Below, one piece after another: positions 32,674 through 39,253 of a stretch of DNA of 39,253 nt; positions within the stretch are counted from its first letter, which is position 1; every line of letters starts with the position of its first letter. Position numbers and translations under genes: made by a program. This DNA is from DASZMX01 sp035551475 (GTDB taxonomy: Bacteria > Verrucomicrobiota > Verrucomicrobiia > Limisphaerales > Palsa-1400). The stretch is taken from assembly GCA_035551475.1 (NCBI GenBank), contig DASZMX010000021.1:1-39253 (forward strand). The letters run 5' to 3'. The notes beneath the pieces are model-generated. The model saw only the letters and a list, made by a program, of their open reading frames with translations, had not been told where the DNA came from and ran no database searches.

Positions 32674-33954
32674 ATGTCGAATGAGCGGAAATTAACCTTG
32701 TGGTCCTTTTGCCTGCCGCGCAAAGGCTACCTTTGGGCGCTGCTCCTGGCGGTCACGCTGGCCGCCGGCGTGGTGCTGGACCGCTGGCTCCTGCTCGGCG
32801 GCGTCCCGCCCGAGGCCCGCGCCAATTTCCGGCTGATGGCCGAGGCGTGGAATATTATTGACAGATTTTACGTCGATCGCAACGCCATCCTCTCCACCAA
32901 CATGGCCTACGGCGCCATCAGCGGGATGACCGAGGCGCTGGGCGACACCGGCCATAGCGTGTTCCTCAGCAAAACCATGCTGAAACGCGCCGGGTCCGCC
33001 GTCAAAGGCAAGCTCTCCGGCGTGGGCTTGGAAATCTCCAGCAAAGACCACCAAGCCGTCGTCGTCGCGCCCATCGACGGCTCGCCCGCCAAACGCGGCG
33101 GCGTGCGTCCGGGCGACATCATCCTCGAAGTGGACGGCCATGCCGTCAACGGATTGCCCATGCGCCAGGTCAGTGAGCGGATTTCGGGCAAGGCCGGCGA
33201 CGCCGTCAAGCTGCTAATCCTGACGCCGCGCACCGGGCTCAAACGCGAAGTCACCCTCATCCGCGAAGACATCAAAATCAACAATGTCACCTGGCGGCGG
33301 GTGCCCGGCTCCGACATCGCGCATATTCGCATCGCGATGTTCAGCGAAGGCGTGGGCGCGGATTTGCAACTGGCCTTGCGCCAGATTCGCCGCCGCGGCC
33401 TGCGCAAAATTATCCTCGACGTTCGCAACAATCCGGGCGGCGTGCTCGAGGAGGCGGTGGCCGTCGCCAGCCAGTTTTTGAAGGGCGGAAATGTTTTGTG
33501 GGAGAAGAATTCCAAATCCGAAATCGTGCCGATCCCCGCGCAATCGGGCGGCCTCGCTTTGGATATGCCGCTCGTGATCTTGATCAACGCCGGCTCCGGC
33601 AGCGCCTCGGAAATCGTCGCCGCCGCCCTGCACGACGGGCATCGCGGCCAGTTGGTCGGCGAAACCACCTTCGGCACCGGCACCGTGCTGCAGCAGTTCG
33701 AGTTGTCCGATGGCTCCGCGCTGCTGCTCGCCGTGGAGGAATGGCTCACGCCCGCCAAACGCTCGTTCTGGCACAAAGGCATCGACCCGGACATCCGCGT
33801 CCCGTTGCCGCCGGAAACCTATCCGCTGCTTCCTTCCGCCGAGCGCGGCATCACGCTCGACGAGTTGAACGCCTCGGGCGACGCCCAATTGCTGCGCGCG
33901 GTCGCCACGCTCAACGACACCAAGGACGAAGCCAAAAATGAAGCCGCCCGTTAA
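32674..33954 (+). CDS. S41 (C-terminal processing) peptidase-like protein, catalytic Lys replaced
   Basis: A 426-residue exported or membrane-anchored protein: TM segment about residues 18-36, a CtpA-like helical cap, a PDZ domain (about 112-195: GVGLEISSKD, VAPIDGSPAKRGGVRPGDIILEVDG split here), then the S41 protease domain. ILDVRNNPGGVLEEAV is intact and the nucleophile motif is NAGSGSASEIVAAAL (Ser310). The catalytic Lys normally found in TFGKGxVQ is Thr335 (TTFGTGTVLQ), so the classical Ser-Lys dyad is missing. It may use another base, or be a PDZ scaffold without protease activity. The S41 assignment is firm; activity is open. The last 17 bases overlap miaB. Confidence 0.9.
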   Translation: MSNERKLTLWSFCLPRKGYLWALLLAVTLAAGVVLDRWLLLGGVPPEARANFRLMAEAWNIIDRFYVDRNAILSTNMAYGAISGMTEALGDTGHSVFLSKTMLKRAGSAVKGKLSGVGLEISSKDHQAVVVAPIDGSPAKRGGVRPGDIILEVDGHAVNGLPMRQVSERISGKAGDAVKLLILTPRTGLKREVTLIREDIKINNVTWRRVPGSDIAHIRIAMFSEGVGADLQLALRQIRRRGLRKIILDVRNNPGGVLEEAVAVASQFLKGGNVLWEKNSKSEIVPIPAQSGGLALDMPLVILINAGSGSASEIVAAALHDGHRGQLVGETTFGTGTVLQQFELSDGSALLLAVEEWLTPAKRSFWHKGIDPDIRVPLPPETYPLLPSAERGITLDELNASGDAQLLRAVATLNDTKDEAKNEAAR

Positions 33955-35296
33955 GCCCATGCCCAGCGTTTTCATCAAGACCTACGGCTGTCAAATGAAC
34001 GAACGCGATTCCGAGGCGGTCGCCGCCCAGCTCGCGGCGCGGGGCTTTTCCCTCGCGGTGTCGGAAAAGGGCGCGGACGTCGTCCTGCTCAACACCTGCA
34101 GCGTCCGGGACATGGCCGAGCAAAAAGCCATCGGCAAAATGCACAATCTGGTGGCCGCCGCCCGTAAGCAGGGTCCCGCCGCCCTCGGGTTTCTGGGCTG
34201 CATGGCGCAGGGGCGCGGCGCGCAATTGCTCGAGGAAGTCCCCGGCGTCCAACTCGTGCTGGGCACGCAAAAATTTCATCACGCCGCCGATCATCTCCAC
34301 GCCCTGCTTTCCGGCCAGCGTAAACAGATTGTTGACATCGAGGCCGAGGCTGGCAGTGAAGCCGCCATCCGCGAGCACCTCCCGCGCCCGGCCCAGGTGA
34401 CGGCGTTTGTCAGCATCATGCAGGGCTGCAACCAGCGCTGCACCTTTTGCATCGTGCCCTTCACCCGCGGCGACGAGCGCAGCCGCGCCATCGACGATGT
34501 CGTCGGCGAATGCCGCGAATTGGCGGCGCGCGGCGTGAAGGAAATAACCTTGCTTGGTCAGATCGTGACCAGCTTTGGCCGCCGCGAAATCAAACCGCGC
34601 GACGGCAAATCGCCCTTCGTCCAACTGCTGGAGGCCGTCCACGAAATCGACGGTTTGGAGCGCATTCGTTTTACTTCGCCGCATCCCAAAGGCTACGGCG
34701 ACGATCTTGCCGAGGCCTATGGGCGCCTGCCCAAGCTATGCGAGAGCGCGCACATTCCCGCGCAAAGCGGCAGCGACCGCCTCTTGAAGCTCATGCACCG
34801 CGGTTACACGCGCCAGCGCTTCCTCGACATCATCGATAAATTGCGCCAAGTCCGGCCGGGCATTGGCCTCACCACGGATTTGATCGTCGGTTTTCCCGGC
34901 GAGACGGACGAAGATTTCGCCGCGACCCTCTCGCTCGTGCGCGCCGTGGAATTTGACAACGCGTTTATTTTCAAATATTCGCCGCGCCGCGACACGCCGG
35001 CCGCGCAAATGGAAGGCCAGATTCCCGCGCCCCTCCGCGAAGCACGGCATGCGCAACTTCTCGAGGCCGTGAACGCCATCGGCGCGCGGCGCTATGAAGC
35101 CAAAGCCGGCGCCACGCTCGAAGTCCTCGTCGAAGGCCCCAGCCGCCACAATCCCGACCGCCTCAGCGGCCGCACTCGCTGCAATAAAATCGTCGTGTTT
35201 GAAGGCGAGAAACGCCATCAGGGCCAATTGCTTGATCTCCGCATCCAACGCGCCGGCTGTTTCACGCTTTACGGCGAATTGCCTCTGCGGCTTTGA
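33938..35296 (+). CDS. miaB: tRNA-2-methylthio-N6-dimethylallyladenosine synthase MiaB
   Basis: A 452-residue radical-SAM methylthiotransferase. The N-terminal UPF0004 domain carries the auxiliary cluster cysteines Cys18 (KTYGCQMN), Cys54 (LNTCSVRD) and Cys88 (FLGCMAQ). The radical-SAM motif CNQRCTFC (Cys164, Cys168, Cys171) is followed by IVPFTRGDERSR. HIPAQSGSDRLLKLMHRGYTR and DLIVGFPGETDEDF are typical, and a C-terminal TRAM domain binds tRNA. It adds the methylthio group to i6A37 in tRNAs that read U-starting codons. The ATG at 33938 has AAGGA 11 bases upstream; ATG 33959 is the alternative. It overlaps the S41 gene by 17 bp. Confidence 0.95.
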   Translation: MKPPVKPMPSVFIKTYGCQMNERDSEAVAAQLAARGFSLAVSEKGADVVLLNTCSVRDMAEQKAIGKMHNLVAAARKQGPAALGFLGCMAQGRGAQLLEEVPGVQLVLGTQKFHHAADHLHALLSGQRKQIVDIEAEAGSEAAIREHLPRPAQVTAFVSIMQGCNQRCTFCIVPFTRGDERSRAIDDVVGECRELAARGVKEITLLGQIVTSFGRREIKPRDGKSPFVQLLEAVHEIDGLERIRFTSPHPKGYGDDLAEAYGRLPKLCESAHIPAQSGSDRLLKLMHRGYTRQRFLDIIDKLRQVRPGIGLTTDLIVGFPGETDEDFAATLSLVRAVEFDNAFIFKYSPRRDTPAAQMEGQIPAPLREARHAQLLEAVNAIGARRYEAKAGATLEVLVEGPSRHNPDRLSGRTRCNKIVVFEGEKRHQGQLLDLRIQRAGCFTLYGELPLRL

Positions 35297-35351
35297 TTGC
35301 GCCCCGCTCGCGCGCGGAACAAAACCGCTCCGGCGGCATCCCATCCCTGTG

Positions 35352-36041
35352 ATGAACTTGCATTTACGGAAACTCCTCCTCGTTTTAACTCTGCTGGCCC
35401 TGGGCGCGCCCAAGCTCGCCGCGCAATCCGCTGTGGTCTGGACCGGGCCTCTTATCACCTATAATCAACCCGCGCCCGATCCGACGCAACCGGCCAATCA
35501 AGACCGCATTACCCCCGATGTATGGTTGACTCGCGCTTCCTCCAAAGGCTTGTTTAACGCCTTCAACGAAACCGGCGCCGGCTTTGAAAGCCCCACCAAC
35601 ACCGAATGGGCCTTCGGCGATCTCACCAACTATTCTTCCCTCAGTTATTCAAACTGGCTGGATTGGCTCAATGGCGCCTCACCCGTGACGCTCGTCGGCC
35701 AGCCTGCCGTGCTGCATTTGATTTCGGACAATATCTATATCGCAATCGAGTTTACGTTTTGGGGACAGCACGCGTCCGGCGGTTTCACGTATCAACGCTC
35801 CACGCCGCCGCCCCCGCCTGTTTATGTCACCAATTTGACGCCCGCCGTGACTGGCGGGAGTTTCTCGCTGAGTTACGCCGCCACGCCTGGTCAGACATAT
35901 ATTGTCCAAACCTCCTCTGACTTCGGCGCTTGGGTCCCGGCGCAAACCAATCTGGCCAGCTCCAATCTCGTGACCTTTACCGAGGGCATCGGCGCCAATC
36001 TGCAACGCTTCTACCGGGTGCAACAAGTCGCCGCGCCATAA
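35352..36041 (+). CDS. Secreted protein with conserved beta-rich domain and verrucomicrobial-type C-terminal domain
   Basis: A 229-residue protein. Signal peptide: NLHLRKLLLVLTLLALGA and LAAQ before the mature start. Domain 1 (about 25-150) contains VVWTGPLITYNQP, NQDRITPDVWLTRA, NTEWAFGDLTNYSSLSYSNW and VLHLISDNIYIAIEFTFWG. This matches an uncharacterised secreted-protein family seen in several phyla. A Pro-rich linker (PPPPPVY) leads to a C-terminal beta domain (FSLSYAATPGQTYIVQTSS, QRFYRVQQ) typical of verrucomicrobial secreted proteins. It is a paralog of the next gene, 41 bases downstream, but lacks its Ig-like repeats. Its place directly before multiheme genes suggests a structural or surface role there; that is inference. 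Confidence 0.78.
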   Translation: MNLHLRKLLLVLTLLALGAPKLAAQSAVVWTGPLITYNQPAPDPTQPANQDRITPDVWLTRASSKGLFNAFNETGAGFESPTNTEWAFGDLTNYSSLSYSNWLDWLNGASPVTLVGQPAVLHLISDNIYIAIEFTFWGQHASGGFTYQRSTPPPPPVYVTNLTPAVTGGSFSLSYAATPGQTYIVQTSSDFGAWVPAQTNLASSNLVTFTEGIGANLQRFYRVQQVAAP

Positions 36042-36082
36042 ATTTTCGGGAACAAAGCCCGGAACCAAGCCTCGCATTGGAG

Positions 36083-37381
36083 ATGAAATCAAAATCAAAC
36101 ATCTCTCTTTTGCTTCGTTTGGCCGCCGCGGCGTCGTGCGCCGGCCTGCCAACGCTCGCGCCCGCCACGACCGTCTGGAACAACCTGACCACCACCACGA
36201 ATTACACGCAACCCGTTCCGCACAGCGGCAGCGTCGCCGCTTGCCAGGATCGCATCACGGCGAACGTCTGGCTGACCCGCGATTCCCGTTTGCCGATGTA
36301 CAACGTCACCTCTGTCGCGGCGTTGCATGACGGCGGCTATAATTCCTCCGTCAGCCCCAAGGACACCGAATGGGCGCTCGGCTCGATCACCAATTACTCG
36401 ACGCTCACCTATAAAACCTGGGGCGCGTTGATTGGCGGCGAGGGCGCCCTCCACTCGCCTTTGTCCACCTATTTGCCCGGCAAAACCTTCGTCGTGCATT
36501 TGAAAACCGACGACATCTATTTGCAGCTCAAATTCAACAACTGGGTCGGCGGCGGCAGCGGCGGCTACTCTTACACCCGCACTTTTTCCGCCGCCGTGGT
36601 TCCTCCTCCCACGGTCAGCATCAGCAGCCCCGCCGGTAGCGCCAGCTTCACCGCGCCCGCTTCGGTGACGATCAGCGCCACCGCCTCGCCCGCTTCCGGC
36701 GGCGCCGCGGTGACAAATGTCGCGTTCTTCGCCAACTCAACCTTGGTTGGAAGCGCCACCGCGTCACCCTTCAGCGTCACGGCCAATAATCTCGGAGCGG
36801 GTTCCTACTCCCTGACGGCAGTCGCCACCGCCGGCGGGGTTTCCGCCACTTCCGCCGTGGTGACGATCAATGTCACCGCGCCGCCCCCGCCGCCGACCGT
36901 CAATATCACCGCCCCGGCAGACGGCTCCGTTTATGCGGCCCCGGCCAGTTTCACCCTGACGGCGGACGCCAGCGTGACGAGCGGCTCCGTGACCAACGTC
37001 TCGTTCTTCGCCAATTCCACCCTGCTGGGCTCGGCTTCCGGGCTGTTCAGCGTGTCGGTTAATAATCTCGCCGCCGGCTCCTACGCGCTGACGGCCGTGG
37101 CCACCGCCGCCGGGATTTCCACCACCTCAGGTGTTGTCAATATTAGCGTGGTCACGCCCGTCACGGCCTCACTCGCCGCCCCCGCTGCGACCAATGGCCA
37201 ATTCACCTTCACCTACAGCGCCACCCCCGGCTTGACCTACGTGGTGCAAAGCTCCTCGAACCTCGTGGACTGGACTTCGCTTTCCACCAACCAGGCGTCG
37301 AGCGGCACAATGCCATTCAGCGATTCATTTGACTCAGCCAACTCGGTTTATTATCGTGTCGGCCAATTGCCCAATCCCTAA
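36083..37381 (+). CDS. Secreted protein with the same beta domain plus two Ig-like repeats
   Basis: A 432-residue protein. After a signal peptide (LLLRLAAAASCAGLPTLAPA) comes a domain paralogous to the upstream protein: TTVWNNLTTTTNYTQP, CQDRITANVWLTRD, DTEWALGSITNYSTLTYKTW and DDIYLQLKFNNW. Then follow two tandem Big/Ig-like repeats of about 100 residues, each with the pattern P-x-V-x-I-(S/T)-x-P, VTNVxFFANSTLxGSA, NNLxAGSYxLTAVAT and a Ser/Thr-rich end. They are joined by poly-Pro linkers. The C-terminus repeats the VQSSSNLVDWTSL...YYRV domain. It is probably a surface or periplasmic adhesin-like protein. It ends nine bases before the multiheme cytochrome gene, so it is likely cotranscribed with it. 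Confidence 0.8.
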   Translation: MKSKSNISLLLRLAAAASCAGLPTLAPATTVWNNLTTTTNYTQPVPHSGSVAACQDRITANVWLTRDSRLPMYNVTSVAALHDGGYNSSVSPKDTEWALGSITNYSTLTYKTWGALIGGEGALHSPLSTYLPGKTFVVHLKTDDIYLQLKFNNWVGGGSGGYSYTRTFSAAVVPPPTVSISSPAGSASFTAPASVTISATASPASGGAAVTNVAFFANSTLVGSATASPFSVTANNLGAGSYSLTAVATAGGVSATSAVVTINVTAPPPPPTVNITAPADGSVYAAPASFTLTADASVTSGSVTNVSFFANSTLLGSASGLFSVSVNNLAAGSYALTAVATAAGISTTSGVVNISVVTPVTASLAAPAATNGQFTFTYSATPGLTYVVQSSSNLVDWTSLSTNQASSGTMPFSDSFDSANSVYYRVGQLPNP

Positions 37382-37390
37382 TTCACGCCC

Positions 37391-38191
37391 GTGGCGCTCA
37401 AAAACGCACGATGGTTGACAGGCATGACACTGGCAGGCTGCTACGGCCTGCTGGTGTTGCTGGTTAATTCCTGCTCCACCGCGAACTTCGAGGCGGCCGC
37501 CCCGCGCATCGAAGGCGCCACGTTCGTCGGCGACAAGGCCTGCATGGATTGTCATGCCAATATCGCGCGCGTTTTCCCCTCCAGCCCCCACGCCCGTCTG
37601 CACTTGGAAAACTCGGGCATGAAAGGCAACCAGGGCTGCGAATCCTGTCACGGCCCCGGCAGCAAACATATCGCCATGGCCGGACGCGGCGGACGCGAGC
37701 GCTTCATCGTCAATCCCGGGCGCGAACCGTCCGCGTGCCTGCAATGCCACGCCGAGGTCGAGACCGAATTTCATTTCGCGCAACATCATCCGGTGCTGGA
37801 GGGCAAAATGAATTGTGTCCAATGCCACGATCCGCATGGGATGGACATCATGAAGCCCGCCGGCGGCCTGCGCATGGCGCGCCTCAATGAAACCTGCGCC
37901 CAATGCCATCGCCCCGAGACCAAGCCCGTCGTGTTCGAGCATCCCGCCATGCGCGAAGGCTGCGTCTCCTGCCATAGCCCGCACGGCTCGATCAACGCGC
38001 AAATGCTCACCGTCCGCGATTCTAATCTTTGCCTCCGCTGCCACGCCCAGGTGCAAGGGCCCGGAACCAAGGGCCAGATTTACATCGGCAGCAAAATTCA
38101 TTCGAATTACCTCCGTTTTGGCACCTGCTGGACCGCCGGTTGCCACACCGCCGTGCACGGCTCCAACGTTCAACCCTATCTCCTCTATTGA
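37391..38191 (+). CDS. Octaheme c-type cytochrome of the MtrA/DmsE type, probable lipoprotein
   Basis: A 266-residue protein with seven CXXCH heme motifs (CMDCH, CESCH, CLQCH, CVQCH, CAQCH, CVSCH, CLRCH) and one CX4CH (CWTAGCH) near the C-terminus, so eight predicted c-hemes. Extra His residues (FPSSPHARLH, FHFAQHHP, FEHPAM, SPHGS) are available as distal ligands for bis-His coordination. The N-terminus is a signal ending LVNSC, which fits a lipobox. The C-terminal GCHTAVHGSN resembles DmsE/MtrA-family periplasmic decaheme cytochromes, though this one is shorter. It would conduct electrons across or along the periplasm to the porin-like protein encoded next. The start is GTG 37391, nine bases after the upstream stop. 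Confidence 0.88.
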   Translation: MALKNARWLTGMTLAGCYGLLVLLVNSCSTANFEAAAPRIEGATFVGDKACMDCHANIARVFPSSPHARLHLENSGMKGNQGCESCHGPGSKHIAMAGRGGRERFIVNPGREPSACLQCHAEVETEFHFAQHHPVLEGKMNCVQCHDPHGMDIMKPAGGLRMARLNETCAQCHRPETKPVVFEHPAMREGCVSCHSPHGSINAQMLTVRDSNLCLRCHAQVQGPGTKGQIYIGSKIHSNYLRFGTCWTAGCHTAVHGSNVQPYLLY

Positions 38192-38196
38192 GCTTG

Positions 38197-39253
38197 GTGA
38201 CGCCCAGTTTGCGGATGGCGCTTCTCGGCCTCGCCGCTTTGCCCAGTTGCTGGGCGGCCGGCCTGGCGGAGCCGGATCTATCCAAACTGCCGCCCGCCTC
38301 CGAAGGCGCCGTCGATTTCGCGCGCGACATCAAGCCTATATTTGACAATGCTTGCATCCGCTGCCACGGCCCCGAACGGCAGCGCAGCAAATTCCGGTTG
38401 GACACGGTGGACGCAGCGCTCAAGGGAGGCGAGCAGGGCGTGGACATCCGTCCCGGCGACAGCGCCCACAGCCGGCTCATTCATTATGTCGCCGATCTTG
38501 TCCCCGACATGGAGATGCCGCCCATCGGCAAAGGCGACCCGCTCACGCCCAAACAAGTCGCGCTCCTGCGCGCCTGGATCGATCAAGGCGTCACCTGGGG
38601 CTCCGGCTCCTTGTCGAGCAGCAACGAGGTTTCGGCCTCGCTTTCCCTCACCGTCGGAGGCACAGCCATCAAGGGCGACGGCAAGAAATTTCGCGAGCTG
38701 GAATGGCAGCCGCGCGGTTGGAACGGCGGCATCGAAGAATTTTCCCTCGCGGAAAAAATCAAGCCCGGCTCCGACGTGGCCATCAGCGGACACGCGCTGC
38801 TCAACGATTACGGGATCAAACTTGAAACCGAAAAGCGCGACCTCGGTTTCGTGCATGCCGGCTGGGAGCAATATCGCAAGTATTACGACGACACCGGCGG
38901 CTTTTTCCTCGGGTTGCCCACGCCGGCGCCCCAATTGGGCGAAGATATTCATCTTGACATCGGAAAGGCTTGGATTGATTTCGGCCTCACGCTGCCCAAT
39001 TGGCCGCGCATGGTTTTGGGCTACGAATACGATTATCGCACCGGCTTGCAGGCCACGACGGACTGGAGTCTTTACGGAACCGGCCCCCTGGCGCGCAACA
39101 TCGGACCGAACGCCCAGTCCCTCGATGAGGGCGTGCATATCATCAAATTCGACCTCGACGCCGAGGTCAAGGACATCACCGTGGAGGAGCGTTTCCGCGG
39201 CGAGTTTTACAATCTGTCCACGGGCCGCACCAATCGGATGTCGATGCTCTCCG
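38197..39253 (+). CDS. PSCyt1 cytochrome c domain fused to a putative outer-membrane beta-barrel (partial)
   Basis: The frame is open to the window end (352 residues so far). The N-terminus is signal-like (SLRMALLGLAALPSCWAAG). Residues 40-130 are a planctomycete-type cytochrome c domain: VDFARDIKPIFDNACIRCHG, with heme Cys53, Cys56 and His57, a Met ligand in DMEMPPIG and LLRAWIDQGVTW. After a Ser-rich hinge the protein becomes beta-rich with alternating aromatic strands (KAWIDFGLTLPNWPRMVLGY, YEYDYRTGLQATTDWSLYG, VEERFRGEFYNLSTG), as in MtrB/PioB-type porins. It starts five bases after the octaheme gene. GTG 38197 is my choice; TTG 38194 or ATG 38215 are possible. The 3' end is outside the window, so the barrel is not proven. 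Confidence 0.75.
   Translation, partial: MTPSLRMALLGLAALPSCWAAGLAEPDLSKLPPASEGAVDFARDIKPIFDNACIRCHGPERQRSKFRLDTVDAALKGGEQGVDIRPGDSAHSRLIHYVADLVPDMEMPPIGKGDPLTPKQVALLRAWIDQGVTWGSGSLSSSNEVSASLSLTVGGTAIKGDGKKFRELEWQPRGWNGGIEEFSLAEKIKPGSDVAISGHALLNDYGIKLETEKRDLGFVHAGWEQYRKYYDDTGGFFLGLPTPAPQLGEDIHLDIGKAWIDFGLTLPNWPRMVLGYEYDYRTGLQATTDWSLYGTGPLARNIGPNAQSLDEGVHIIKFDLDAEVKDITVEERFRGEFYNLSTGRTNRMSMLS

Noticed and set aside
36600..37150. Repeated segments resembling a CRISPR or DNA repeat array
   Set aside because: The similarity is at protein level, two Ig-like repeats of about 100 residues in one reading frame. There are no short identical direct repeats with unique spacers. No CRISPR array or cas gene is seen anywhere in the window.

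Overview
The window is GC-rich, densely coded bacterial DNA. It most likely comes from a Verrucomicrobiota genome, probably of the Pedosphaerales/Limisphaerales kind. Three things suggest this: a planctomycete-type cytochrome c domain (PSCyt1), secreted proteins ending in the 'YxVQ-S-S...YRV' C-terminal domain common in that phylum, and the gene string HIT-phoH-ybeY-DUF502-recO. The assignment is inferred from protein families, since no rRNA gene is present.

Layout. 1-132 is the tail of an unidentified gene, perhaps a transposase. 182-1554 is an insertion sequence with doubled inverted-repeat motifs and a DDE transposase split by a -1 frameshift at a perfect slippery heptamer. 1658-1732 is tRNA-Val(GAC). 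1736-2720 (minus) is an ECF sigma factor with a zinc-type anti-sigma partner. 2826-4027 (plus) holds a PPOX/FMN-type protein and an adenylate-kinase-like NMP kinase. 4038-12179 (minus) is a complete efflux locus: response regulator, histidine kinase, membrane fusion protein, RND pump, TolC-type outer-membrane protein and a trailing lipoprotein. 12289-14794 (minus) holds a rhomboid protease, a membrane-linked metallophosphoesterase and a PepSY-like lipoprotein. 14878-16562 (plus) holds cinA and a lone cyclic-nucleotide-binding domain.

16588-17821 (minus) is a visibly AT-richer segment. It holds a BglII/BstYI-type restriction endonuclease and an MT-A70 methyltransferase, both broken by small deletions: a dead restriction-modification system. 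17870-20484 holds a HAD protein, a RibD-type reductase and a LarA-type racemase. 20574-22712 is a prolyl oligopeptidase, 22696-25143 a tandem U32 protein, and 25204-26571 an HDOD protein with a degenerate receiver.

26735-29351 (preA-mmsA) joins reductive pyrimidine chemistry to malonate-semialdehyde oxidation. 29398-32623 is the housekeeping operon HIT-phoH-ybeY-DUF502-recO. It is followed by an S41 protease-like protein (32674-33954) and miaB (33938-35296).

The most interesting part is the right end, 35352-39253. Two paralogous secreted proteins are followed by a lipid-anchored octaheme c-type cytochrome of the MtrA/DmsE kind. After it comes a protein with a single-heme PSCyt1 domain fused to what looks like an outer-membrane beta-barrel, cut off by the window edge. 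This looks like a candidate porin-cytochrome conduit for electron transfer across the outer membrane, with an unusual heme-porin fusion.

Another recurring pattern is that several genes (PPOX, cinA, prolyl oligopeptidase, HIT) have -35/-10-like boxes spaced 17 nt apart, with the -10 only 6-8 nt before the start codon. This suggests leaderless transcripts.
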